The notes under the pieces are model-generated. The model worked only from the letters and a program-made list of their open reading frames with translations, did no database searches and had not been told where the DNA came from. A program made the translations under genes and the position numbers. 8,028 nucleotides of DNA from JBDSZL01 sp039925145 (lineage in GTDB: Bacteria; Acidobacteriota; Vicinamibacteria; Vicinamibacterales; SCN-69-37), in contig JBDSZL010000063.1 of NCBI GenBank assembly GCA_039925145.1, forward strand, positions 1 to 8,028, in the 5' to 3' direction. How positions within the stretch are numbered: the first letter of the stretch is position 1; every line of letters starts with the position of its first letter. Shown here in pieces: positions 1 through 6,806 of the stretch.

Positions 1-2819
1 CGGAATGACGCCGGCAACTCGGCGCCGTGCGCCGTGGCGAACAGATGCCGGCCCGCGTCAGTCACCAGCACGCATCCCCTCGCGCCCGCACACAGCCGAG
101 ACACCATGCCAGCCACGGTCGTGAGGCACTCCTCGACAGGGTGACCTGTCGCGATCAGCTCCAGCACGTTCTTCTGCTCCACCAGAAGCTGCTCACTCCG
201 TTTCCTGTCGGTGATGTCGACAGCCACGCCGGAGATCCCGACAATCGCGCCACTCTCATCGCGGCGGGCTTCCACCATCAGATCGTAACTGCGAGCCTCC
301 GCCGGCAGCGTCACAGTGATCTCCTCGCGCCGGCCGACGCCGCTATCGAGCACGCTTCGCTTCACCTCCGAGAGCCGCCGGCCCTCGCCGGCTGGTAGAA
401 GCTCGTCGTCCGTCCGGCCGATGTTGTGATCTGGAAATTCAGGATGCTGGGGGAACACCCAGCGATACCGGAGGTCGCGATCCTGCTCGTAGAGCGTGAG
501 GGCGGTGTTGCTCGCGGCCAGAGACCGGAATCGCGCCTCGCTCACCCGGACGGATTCCTCAGCCTCTTTTCGCGCCGTGATATCCTGGCTGAACGCCGAG
601 ACGCCGCCTCCGGGCATCGGGAAAAACCGAGCAAAGTACCAGCGTTGAAACGGCGGATAGAAACTCTCCGTTTCGACGACGACCCCCTCCACCATCGCGC
701 GCGTCAGCGACCGGCCGAGGTCGGTGTCGGCCAATTCGGGAAACACGTCCAGCACGCGCCGGCCGAGGATGTCCTCGGAGTAGCCCCGCTCGGCCCACAT
801 GCGCCTGGCCGCGGGGTTCACGTACGACCAGCGTCCATGGCTGTCGATGGTCTGGAACGCGTCGGTCAGCGCCTCGAGGATATTGACGAGGCGCTGCTCA
901 CCTTCGCGCCGGGTATCGAGTTCGCGCTGCACGAGCAACTCGCGCTCACGTTCGGCGCTCACGCGATCGGTCAGGTCCCGGACGAAGCCGGTGAACTTCG
1001 GCGACCCTTCCTTCGACGCCCGGGTGATCGCGATTTCGATCGGAAACTCATGGCCGTCGGCGTGATAACCGCGCGTTTCGATCCGGCTGTTCAGAAAGGG
1101 GCCTTCACCCGTCGCCAGGTGCCTCGACAGTCCGGCGCGGTGCTGCTCGCGCAGATCGGGAGGGATCAACAGGTTCGCCAGCTCGCGACCGAGCGCCTCC
1201 TGCTGTGAATACCCGAACATACGGGTGGCGGCCGCGTTGAATTGCGTGATCATGCCGTGATGGTCCATCGCGATGATCGCGTCGAGCGCGGTGTCGAGAA
1301 TGGCGCGCATGCGCCACTGCTCGTCCCGGACGGCCATCTCACCCCGCTTGCGGCTGATGAACTGGCCAATCTGGCTGCCGATCGTCGACATCGTCTCGAG
1401 CACGTCCGCGTCGGGCGCAAGCACCCGGCGACTGAACAACTCGACGACCCCGAGCACCTCGCCCCCGACCCGGATCGGGAAGGCGAGCGCGCTGTGCACC
1501 CCCGCTGCGCGTGCCTCAACATTGCGATCGCGCGGAAAATCCCCGTCCCGGAGCACATCCTCAATCCACAGCGCCTGGCCCGCGGCCCACACCCGTCCAG
1601 GAAGACCGGCTCCGGCTGGCAACGTGGTGGCCCTGGTGGTCTGCTCGAATGCCGCCGCGCGCACGCCGCGCGCGCTCCAGGTGGCGAGGCACGAGAGCCG
1701 CTCCTGGTCGTCGTCGACGATCCAGATCGCTCCGAGTGGCCATCGAAGGTTGTCGCCGATTTGCTGAAGAATGGCCGGCGCCGCCTGGGTGAGGTCAGGC
1801 GCGTCCGCGAGCGCCTCGCCGATCGCATGTGCGGCACCTCGCCGCCGCTGCCCTGCCTGCCGTTCGGCCATTGTCGCGGCCAGCAGCAGGCCCGTGCCAG
1901 CCACCACACCCGTGAATGTCTGTAACTGCACCAGCCCTTCGTAGACGGAGGGCGAGGCAAACGGCCCGGTCCCGTGCACGGTGTTCCAAATGGTCGCGAC
2001 GGACACTGCGGCGACGACGAGCGCCGTGCCGGGCTGGTCGAACCGCACCGCCGCCACGACCACGAGTGGAAAGACGACGTAGTGCAGCGGGCCGCGGGGC
2101 AAGCCCGGGCCGAGAATGTCACCAAACACGAGCTCGGTCATGCCAACGCTGACGAGCACGAGCCCACCGAGGCCCGTCCAGCGTTGCGGGCTCCGCTCCT
2201 CCAACGAACGCACCATCGTCGTGATTGCCGGCGCGACGACGAGAGCGCCGAGCGCGTCACCGAGCCACCACTCCGACCAGAGCTCGGCGAACTGAATCCA
2301 CGGCTGCACACCGGCGAGGCAGAGCGTCGTCACCCCGATGGTGGCGCTGATCGTCGTGGAGAGCAGAGCACCGACCACGATGAACCGGACGGCATCGGCA
2401 AGGCGCCGGAGGGACGGATCGAACCCCGGGGTCCGCTGAAGGAGCCACGCGGCAGCCACGGCCTCCAGGGTGTTGCCGGACGCGATGAGAACGGCGGTCC
2501 ACACGGGCGCGGAGGCAGTGGCATTCGCCAGAAACGCGCCGGCCCACACCGCCGGCCACAGGCGGCGGCCCCACAACAGCAACGCAGCCACCGCGATGCC
2601 CGTCGGGGCCCAGACAGTCGTGACCTGTTCAGCGACGAACGCGACACGGAAGCCCAGGTGTGCCGCGACCACGTACGCGATGGTGACGCTCGCCGCAATC
2701 GCGACGAGGCGGGGTGCGCCAATCCTGGGTGGAAGGGCCACGGTCAGGCGCCTGCGGAATCGTCGCGCAAAAGCCGAATCAGATTCTGCAGCGGTCTCGG
2801 AGTGACCGGCATGGCCCAT
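1..2819 (-). CDS. MASE1/GAF/multi-PAS membrane sensor protein, C-terminus outside window
   Basis: Membrane-anchored signal sensor, probably a histidine kinase or diguanylate cyclase; the output domain is not in the window. The frame is open for 939 residues from ATG at 2819 to the left edge. Residues about 38-315 form a MASE1 domain with several hydrophobic helices and the family's WAPTGIAVAALLLWG stretch (W70 onward), followed by WPAVWAG. A GAF domain spans about 341-490 (GLPGRVW, FPIRVGGEVLGVVELFS, then IGQFISRKR). Three PAS/PAC units follow at about 500-620, 640-755 and 757-875, with PAC endings such as VRDLTDR, SQDITARKEAE and VAVDITDRKRSE. A further GAF-like segment (VLELIATGHPVEECL) starts near 880 and is cut off. 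The start is set by an in-frame TGA at 2847-2849 with only this ATG between; no clear Shine-Dalgarno precedes it. It lies 144 bases downstream of the PAP2 gene on the same strand. Confidence 0.9.
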   Translation of the reverse strand, partial: MGHAGHSETAAESDSAFARRFRRRLTVALPPRIGAPRLVAIAASVTIAYVVAAHLGFRVAFVAEQVTTVWAPTGIAVAALLLWGRRLWPAVWAGAFLANATASAPVWTAVLIASGNTLEAVAAAWLLQRTPGFDPSLRRLADAVRFIVVGALLSTTISATIGVTTLCLAGVQPWIQFAELWSEWWLGDALGALVVAPAITTMVRSLEERSPQRWTGLGGLVLVSVGMTELVFGDILGPGLPRGPLHYVVFPLVVVAAVRFDQPGTALVVAAVSVATIWNTVHGTGPFASPSVYEGLVQLQTFTGVVAGTGLLLAATMAERQAGQRRRGAAHAIGEALADAPDLTQAAPAILQQIGDNLRWPLGAIWIVDDDQERLSCLATWSARGVRAAAFEQTTRATTLPAGAGLPGRVWAAGQALWIEDVLRDGDFPRDRNVEARAAGVHSALAFPIRVGGEVLGVVELFSRRVLAPDADVLETMSTIGSQIGQFISRKRGEMAVRDEQWRMRAILDTALDAIIAMDHHGMITQFNAAATRMFGYSQQEALGRELANLLIPPDLREQHRAGLSRHLATGEGPFLNSRIETRGYHADGHEFPIEIAITRASKEGSPKFTGFVRDLTDRVSAERERELLVQRELDTRREGEQRLVNILEALTDAFQTIDSHGRWSYVNPAARRMWAERGYSEDILGRRVLDVFPELADTDLGRSLTRAMVEGVVVETESFYPPFQRWYFARFFPMPGGGVSAFSQDITARKEAEESVRVSEARFRSLAASNTALTLYEQDRDLRYRWVFPQHPEFPDHNIGRTDDELLPAGEGRRLSEVKRSVLDSGVGRREEITVTLPAEARSYDLMVEARRDESGAIVGISGVAVDITDRKRSEQLLVEQKNVLELIATGHPVEECLTTVAGMVSRLCAGARGCVLVTDAGRHLFATAHGAELPASF

Positions 2820-2963
2820 AGATACTGTCGAAAATGGCCCGACGGATCAACCTGCCGCGCATGTAGACCAGCGCGCGATTCAGTCGGCGCAGCAAACGAT
2901 GGCGCCGGGATCGCCGCGCCCCCAGCAGCAGGCACCCGCGCGACGGCCCCGCCGCCCCAATTA

Positions 2964-3740
2964 TCAGCTTTCGGTGCGCGGCGGCTTCTCGTCGGAGACC
3001 CCCGTCGACTGTTCGAATCTGCGCTCGATCACCCACCACACCGACGCCCAGAGAAAGCCGAACATCCACCCGCCAACCACGTCGGTCGGGTAGTGCACCC
3101 CGAGGTAGACGCGGCTGATGCCGACGAGCAGTGTGAGGAGCACGGCGAGGCTCATGCAGTAGATCTTCGTGACCCGCCCGTTGGTGGTCCGCATCAACAT
3201 GGCACCAAGCGTGAGGTAGATGAGCGCCGACTCCATGGCGTGGCCGCTCGGGAAGCTGCTCGACACGACGGCCTGAAGATGCGGCACGATCGTCGGCCGG
3301 GGTCGCGCGAACAGGCCCTTGATGATCCAGTTCGCCGCCTCGCCGCTGACCGCCGTCAACAGAATGAACAGCGCCGTCCGGTAGCGCTGCTGCAACGCCA
3401 GAAAACCGCTGACGGCGAATACCACGAGTCCCAGGACCGTCGTGCTGCCGATCGCCGTCAGATCGAGCAGCGCCGGCTCGATCCACACCGGCCCGATCGG
3501 CCGTGCTGGGTCGTCGGCACTCCGCAGGGCCAGGAGGATCCGGCCGTCGAGAGCCGTGGTGTCGCCCTCCATGACCTCGGAGGCGAGGGCCAGGAAACCC
3601 CAGAGCAGCAGACAGATGGCGAGCCCGGCGAGCAGGGTGAGCAACTCGCGACGCTCAAACTTCCGCAGACGACGCCAGAGGGCACGAGGTGGCACGGGCA
3701 CCACCATACGCCGAGTCGAGCCGTTGTAGGGGCTGCTCAC
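2964..3740 (-). CDS. PAP2-family membrane phosphatase
   Basis: Integral-membrane phosphatase of the PAP2 (phosphatidic acid phosphatase type 2 / PgpB-like) superfamily, which removes phosphate from lipid phosphates or polyprenyl diphosphates at the membrane. All three catalytic motifs are intact in the 258-residue product: K141-x6-R148-P149, P164-S-G-H167 and S209-R210-x5-H216-x3-D220. H216 is the expected nucleophile and H167 the expected acid/base. Hydrophobic helices lie at about 33-54, 92-115, 122-140, 172-183, 193-208 and 222-238, and the N-terminus is short and basic. The start shown is GTG at 3740; ATG at 3707 (residue 12) is almost as likely, and neither has a convincing ribosome-binding site. 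It is divergent from the DoxX-like gene and may be in an operon with the downstream sensor gene, since I see no clear terminator in the 144-base gap. The family is certain; the substrate (undecaprenyl diphosphate, phosphatidylglycerol phosphate or another) is not. Confidence 0.93.
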   Translation of the reverse strand: MSSPYNGSTRRMVVPVPPRALWRRLRKFERRELLTLLAGLAICLLLWGFLALASEVMEGDTTALDGRILLALRSADDPARPIGPVWIEPALLDLTAIGSTTVLGLVVFAVSGFLALQQRYRTALFILLTAVSGEAANWIIKGLFARPRPTIVPHLQAVVSSSFPSGHAMESALIYLTLGAMLMRTTNGRVTKIYCMSLAVLLTLLVGISRVYLGVHYPTDVVGGWMFGFLWASVWWVIERRFEQSTGVSDEKPPRTES

Positions 3741-3822
3741 TCGCGCCAGGCTCGAGTTACGTTCCTCACGATGTCGAGCAGGCGCGGCCGGGGTGTCGAT
3801 CTCTGCTCTTCCCGTTCGACCA

Positions 3823-3849
3823 CTCCTCAGAACGGCATTTTCAGAGGAG
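3823..3849 (+). promoter_or_regulatory. Hairpin that would mask the DoxX-like gene's ribosome-binding site
   Basis: CTCCTC at 3823-3828 is the exact complement of the Shine-Dalgarno GAGGAG at 3844-3849. Inside it, after a single A-A mismatch (3829/3843), GAA at 3830-3832 pairs with TTC at 3840-3842. This leaves a seven-base loop (3833-3839). The stem of nine pairs and one mismatch covers the entire Shine-Dalgarno, five bases before the ATG at 3855. The pairing is seen directly; control of translation by it (thermometer-like or protein-dependent) is inference. The same dyad could instead be a DNA operator. Confidence 0.45.
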
Positions 3850-3854
3850 CCATC

Positions 3855-4304
3855 ATGACCACGACACGAATCAAGACGATCGCCTATTGGACGACGACGC
3901 TGCTGGGGCCGGCGAGCTTTGTGATGGGCGGCATCATTCAGCTCACGCAGTCAGACCAGGCGGTGGCGATGATGCGCCATCTCGGTTATCCGGTGTATTT
4001 CCTGACGATTCTCGGCGTGTGGAAGCTGCTCGGCGCCCTCGTCACGGTAATCCCGCGGACACCGCGCCTGAAAGAATGGGCGTACGCCGGGTTCTGCTTC
4101 GATCTGACGGCGGCCGCGGCGTCGCACGCGTTCGTCGGTGGCACCGCGACCGACATCGTCGCGCCGCTAGGGTTTCTCGCCCTGGTGCTGGCGTCGTGGG
4201 CGCTGCGTCCCGCGAGCCGGCGTCTGGCCGCCGCACCCGTCGCTCCACGTGCGGTCGAGACGGATGCCGCGTGGGCCGCGACGGTCGCGGCGAGCACTCG
4301 CTGA
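3855..4304 (+). CDS. DoxX-like family membrane protein
   Basis: Small four-helix membrane protein of 149 residues that fits the DoxX-like family (DoxX_2 type). Helices lie at about 9-30, 45-66, 75-94 and 100-116. The run from H42 (HLGYPVYFLTILGVWKLLGA), then PR-x-PRLKEWAYAGF and FDLTAAAASH, is the usual core of the family. The biochemical role of most members is unknown; DoxX itself was named from a thiosulfate:quinone oxidoreductase, and that activity should not be assumed here. The tail after about residue 117 is Ala/Arg-rich and probably cytosolic. The start is well supported: GAGGAG at 3844-3849 lies five bases before the ATG. The same frame is open leftwards to 1974, but that part is the antisense of the PAP2 and sensor genes and is not coding. 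The Shine-Dalgarno can be folded into a hairpin (3823-3849). Confidence 0.9.
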   Translation: MTTTRIKTIAYWTTTLLGPASFVMGGIIQLTQSDQAVAMMRHLGYPVYFLTILGVWKLLGALVTVIPRTPRLKEWAYAGFCFDLTAAAASHAFVGGTATDIVAPLGFLALVLASWALRPASRRLAAAPVAPRAVETDAAWAATVAASTR

Positions 4305-4407
4305 GGGCCGTTGACGCACCCGACCGAGAGAAGCGCGCGCCCGCCCGCGCCCCGGGACGCACCACAAAGGCGCGCCAGGCTCGATCCGACGAATGCTGCG
4401 GCGGGTG

Positions 4408-5316
4408 TTACCGGCGGCGACGGCGGTATGCGACGAGCCCTACCAGGCCGCTGCCGAGAAGCACCATCGACGACGGCTCGGGAATCGGGTCCAGATCCGA
4501 TGCAATGTTGGCAATGCTCGTGGTGATGGTGAAGTTGGACGCGACCGTGTGGCGCTCGGCAAAGAAAAGATCGAGACCGTACGTGCCCCCAACTGTGAGC
4601 CCGAGCGCATCAAGGTTGACGGTGCCGGGCAAAGCCGTGTGAGTGCCGCCCAAGTCGATCACCAGCTGCCCGTTGATGAACACCCACAAGTCATCATCTC
4701 CGCTGAAGCTGAAGGTTTGACCGGTCTGATACGTGAACTGGTTGTGCAGCTCGTAGGTGAAGTGGTAGTTGTGCGGCGTGAAGGACGGCGTCCCGGCGTT
4801 GAAATTCTGGTTTCCGAACAACTCGCCGTCGATCGGGAAAAATGCGTCGGTGGAGTACTTGAAGACACCGGAGCCAGGAGCCGTCTCCTCGAGCGTAATC
4901 GTCAACAAGTCCGCGACGTTGATTCCCGCAACGGTGTTGTACCAGGAACTGAACGAGCCGACACTCAAAATGCTGCATTCATTGGTGAATGTCGCGCCGC
5001 AGCCGCTACCACCAGGGCCGCCGGGAGTAGGAATGAGCACTGGCTTACCATCGGACCCGAGGGTCGTCGCCACCATACCCGTTTTTAGACCACCACCGTC
5101 ATACGCCCGGAACACGCCTGGCGAGACTTGCACGAAGATCGCGCGTTCGAAGTCCGGGTGTTTTAGCACGCCAGGTACGCCCCCGTTCGCCGCATCGCCG
5201 GGCTGGCGCGCGCTGAAGTCACGGATAGTGCCCGTCAGCGAAATTGAAGTGGCAGAGGCAACGCTACTCACTGAAAGTAGTGCGACGAGACCGCAGCAGA
5301 CAACCGATAGGCGCAT
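4408..5316 (-). CDS. Secreted fibro-slime domain protein with PEP-CTERM sorting signal
   Basis: Exported surface or matrix protein of 302 residues. Residues 1-22 form a signal peptide ending VASA. The mature part, about 27-265, is a fibro-slime domain: it opens with TGTIRDF and HPDFE (53-57) and contains the hallmark GDDDLWVFINGQLVIDLGG (206-224), a PA14-like beta-sandwich element whose acidic run may bind calcium. C106 and C114 could form a disulfide. The C-terminus is a classic PEP-CTERM signal: P279-E-P281, a hydrophobic helix (about 284-297) and five arginines. Such tails are recognised by an exosortase, usually in bacteria that make extracellular polysaccharide; no exosortase is in this window. 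The start is ATG at 5316, with GGAG eight bases upstream (5325-5328), in preference to an in-frame TTG at 5337. Two 60-base samples (4681-4740 and 4921-4980) are each 31/60 G+C by hand count, against 43/60 at 3541-3600. Confidence 0.93.
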   Translation of the reverse strand: MRLSVVCCGLVALLSVSSVASATSISLTGTIRDFSARQPGDAANGGVPGVLKHPDFERAIFVQVSPGVFRAYDGGGLKTGMVATTLGSDGKPVLIPTPGGPGGSGCGATFTNECSILSVGSFSSWYNTVAGINVADLLTITLEETAPGSGVFKYSTDAFFPIDGELFGNQNFNAGTPSFTPHNYHFTYELHNQFTYQTGQTFSFSGDDDLWVFINGQLVIDLGGTHTALPGTVNLDALGLTVGGTYGLDLFFAERHTVASNFTITTSIANIASDLDPIPEPSSMVLLGSGLVGLVAYRRRRR

Positions 5317-5339
5317 GTTTTTGACTCCGGGGGCCAAAT

Positions 5340-5355
5340 TGCAAGATTGCGACCA
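5340..5355 (-). promoter_or_regulatory. Candidate sigma-54 (-24/-12) promoter for the PEP-CTERM gene
   Basis: On the minus strand these 16 bases read TGGTCGCAATCTTGCA. The sigma-54 consensus is TGGCACG-N4-TTGCA/T. The GG and GC cores are present with the required 10 bases between them, and the TTGCA half matches fully; the rest of the -24 half is only partial. The predicted transcript start near 5329 gives a leader of about 13 bases with GGAG at its very 5' end. The known association of PEP-CTERM systems with PrsK/PrsR-type, sigma-54-dependent regulators makes the element plausible. It is a single match read by eye. Confidence 0.5.
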
Positions 5356-5362
5356 CGGCGCC

Positions 5363-5375
5363 GCCTGAGGCAGGC
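5363..5375. repeat. Short perfect inverted repeat beside the -24 element
   Basis: GCCTG (5363-5367), AGG, CAGGC (5371-5375) form a perfect 5-base dyad with a three-base centre, seven bases upstream of the proposed -24 box of the PEP-CTERM gene. It could be an operator. At this length in GC-rich DNA it could also be chance. Confidence 0.35.
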
Positions 5376-5402
5376 AAAGCTACGACAGAGCTCAAGTCAA
5401 CT

Positions 5403-5469
5403 CTTCGGAGGTCTTTTGGCTGCGCCCGAGCGCCCGCACCATTGCCAGCGACGAGCCAAGACTCCGAAG
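5403..5469. repeat. Long imperfect inverted repeat between the PEP-CTERM and membrane-protein genes
   Basis: The left arm at 5403-5421 (CTTCGGAGGTCTTTTGGCT) and the right arm at 5454-5469 (AGCCAAGACTCCGAAG) are reverse complements over 16 pairs, with three extra bases in the left arm. They include a perfect outer 8-base block (CTTCGGAG/CTCCGAAG). The loop is 32 bases. It lies downstream of the stop at 5516 of the minus-strand membrane-protein gene, so it could end that transcript, but no T-run follows either arm. It also lies about 74-140 bases upstream of the proposed PEP-CTERM transcript start, the usual distance for a sigma-54 enhancer site. The repeat is seen directly; either role is inference. 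Confidence 0.55.
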
Positions 5470-5515
5470 GCCTTGTGGCCGAGGAGCCCTTCTAAACAAC
5501 GGCATATCTCACCCC

Positions 5516-5929
5516 TTAGTGCGCGAACGTCTCGGCCAGCCGGTCGATCCGCTTGCCGATCGGGGTATACGAGATCACCAGTGAGACGACGAACACTCCG
5601 AAGCCCGTCAGCAGCGCCTCGGTAAAAGCCCCCGGGTAGTGCGACCCGTGACTGATCACGTCGGCCACGACCCCAAAGCCGCCGACCAGGGCCGACGAGA
5701 CCCAGCGACTGGCGAGGTGCCGGGCAAATTGCGTGAGCGTCACGCCCACGAGTGGCAGCGTCGCGAGCGTGCCGGTCTTGGCGGCAATCGCGAAGTGAGT
5801 CAACGTCGCGTCGAGCAGATGCCCTTGCACCATGAGGAGGACGCAGACCGCGCCGACTTCGATTGCCTTGTGGCCGCATAGCACGAGGCGGTACTGGTGA
5901 CGAGGACCGAGACCTGAGCTGTCAGCCAT
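5516..5929 (-). CDS. Unrecognised small membrane protein, histidine-rich
   Basis: I do not recognise the family. The 137-residue product has four probable membrane helices at about 23-39, 53-68, 76-92 and 104-121, a short polar N-terminus and a charged C-terminal tail (GKRIDRLAETFAH). Polar residues cluster in or next to the helices: H20, K21 and E24; Q35, H37, D40 and H45; H71; D90, H94 and H97. Such a pattern could suit metal, haem or proton handling, but no known motif is complete. The start shown is ATG at 5929 with GGCGG about five bases upstream; an ATG five codons earlier (5944) is possible. The frame is open further upstream, but that stretch crosses into the divergent phosphatase gene and is not coding. 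It is divergent from that gene across a 135-base gap and is followed by a long inverted repeat and the PEP-CTERM gene. Confidence 0.75.
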   Translation of the reverse strand: MADSSGLGPRHQYRLVLCGHKAIEVGAVCVLLMVQGHLLDATLTHFAIAAKTGTLATLPLVGVTLTQFARHLASRWVSSALVGGFGVVADVISHGSHYPGAFTEALLTGFGVFVVSLVISYTPIGKRIDRLAETFAH

Positions 5930-5952
5930 GAATTCCGCCGGCATTCTACCAG

Positions 5953-6014
5953 CGTGGGTCGGGACCGCTACGTCCCTGCCGACGCGCGAACTGGTGAAGG
6001 AGGTTCGACCCACG
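5953..6014. repeat. Perfect 9-base inverted repeat in the divergent intergenic region
   Basis: CGTGGGTCG at 5953-5961 and CGACCCACG at 6006-6014 are exact reverse complements separated by 44 bases, within the 135-base gap between two divergent genes. The right arm is embedded in a direct repeat of TTCGAC (6004-6009 and 6015-6020) with an 11-base period, close to one helical turn. The placement suits a shared operator that controls both promoters. No specific regulator can be named. Confidence 0.45.
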
Positions 6015-6064
6015 TTCGACGCGCCGGTGCTGTGCGAACCAAGGTCCGATGCCAGAATGGTCGG

Positions 6065-6715
6065 ATGTCTGCACGCGTCTGGTATCTCGTCCGCCACAGT
6101 GAGACGGAGTGGAATGCCGTTGCCCGCATGCAGGGCCAGCTCGACTCGCCGCTGACAGCGCTCGGGCGGGAGCACGCGAAGAGTTCTGGCCGGCTCCTGG
6201 CGCGGCTCGGAGTCGACGCGCTGTATGCGTCGCCGTTGGGACGCGTGCGCCAAACGCTCGACGTTCTCGCCGAAGACGTGCCGTTACCAGCGTCGTTCGA
6301 CGACCGACTCAAGGAGTGGTCGGGAGGCGAATGGTCTGGCGAGTTGTACAGCGACCTCGCCACCAAGTGGCCGGACGCGTTTGCCGCCTGGACCGCGGAC
6401 CGCTACCACCAGCGCTCGCCGGGCGGCGAGAACTTCGTCGACATGATCGCGCGAGCCCGATCGTTCATCGCGGATGTAGCCGATCCGCCTGGGTCGCGCA
6501 TCGCCGTCGTCGCGCACGGCTTCTTCAACCGCACCCTGGCTGGCGCGCTGCTCGGTCTGTCACCGTCAGAAATCATTGCCATTCGCCAGTCCAATGACGT
6601 CGTCATCCGCATCGTCCTCGACGGCGACGGCCCTGCGACCGACCATTTCGTGGATGGCGACGGGCCGCTTCCGGGACTGCCGGGCAGCGAGACGCAGCAG
6701 CGGGAGTCAGCGTAG
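6065..6715 (+). CDS. Histidine phosphatase family protein (phosphoglycerate-mutase-like)
   Basis: Soluble cytosolic phosphatase or mutase of the histidine phosphatase superfamily, branch 1, 216 residues, which is typical for the family. The catalytic motif is LVRHSETEWN with R10 and the phosphorylated H11; Ser replaces the more common Gly after the His, an accepted variant. The substrate-loop region follows with MQGQLDSPLTALGREHA (22-38). R60 sits in SPLGRVRQT, E84 in RLKEWSGGEW is the probable proton donor, and H151 in VVAHGFFNR is the second catalytic His. All core residues are present, so the enzyme should be active. The substrate is unknown; relatives include alpha-ribazole phosphatase, GpmB-like and broad-specificity phosphatases. 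ATG at 6065 places the family start exactly; the frame is open back to an ATG at 5954, but that part shows no homology and covers the inverted repeat. The Shine-Dalgarno is weak. Confidence 0.92.
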   Translation: MSARVWYLVRHSETEWNAVARMQGQLDSPLTALGREHAKSSGRLLARLGVDALYASPLGRVRQTLDVLAEDVPLPASFDDRLKEWSGGEWSGELYSDLATKWPDAFAAWTADRYHQRSPGGENFVDMIARARSFIADVADPPGSRIAVVAHGFFNRTLAGALLGLSPSEIIAIRQSNDVVIRIVLDGDGPATDHFVDGDGPLPGLPGSETQQRESA

Positions 6716-6806
6716 CGAATGCGCACGAGGGAACGCTATCGTCCGGACTGTCGACGGCAGCAGCAGGCATAGGCTTGGGCCCGATCAGGAACGGCAGTGG
6801 TAGCAT

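Noticed and set aside
426..1208. 260-codon plus-strand open frame
   Set aside because: It is antisense to three PAS domains with recognisable PAC motifs. Long antisense frames are expected in GC-rich genes, and the product resembles nothing.
1250..2125. 291-codon minus-strand open frame
   Set aside because: It overlaps the sensor gene in another frame of the same strand. The GAF and PAS motifs are in the frame that starts at 2819, while this one is Arg/Ser-rich with no domain.
2899..2918. Possible hairpin terminator between the PAP2 and sensor genes
   Set aside because: The stem has only five outer pairs before mismatches, and no T-run follows it on the minus strand.
1974..3854. Long plus-strand open frame that continues into the DoxX-like gene (776 codons in total)
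   Set aside because: Before 3855 it reads as low-complexity Arg/His/Asp-rich protein, antisense to the MASE1 and PAP2 genes, which have clear motifs on the other strand. Only the part from the ATG at 3855 is real.
4305..4407. Possible bidirectional terminator between the convergent DoxX-like and PEP-CTERM genes
   Set aside because: The gap has GC-rich blocks and a GGCGCGCC palindrome (about 4373-4380) but no stable stem followed by a T-run on either strand.
3689..4642. 317-codon plus-strand open frame
   Set aside because: It is a shifted frame over the DoxX-like gene that runs into the antisense of the PEP-CTERM gene. It is Arg-rich and has no motif or ribosome-binding site.
6065..6715. RHS instead of RHG in the histidine-phosphatase motif as a sign of inactivation
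   Set aside because: The Arg and His are kept, and R60, E84 and H151 are all present. Ser at this position occurs in active family members.
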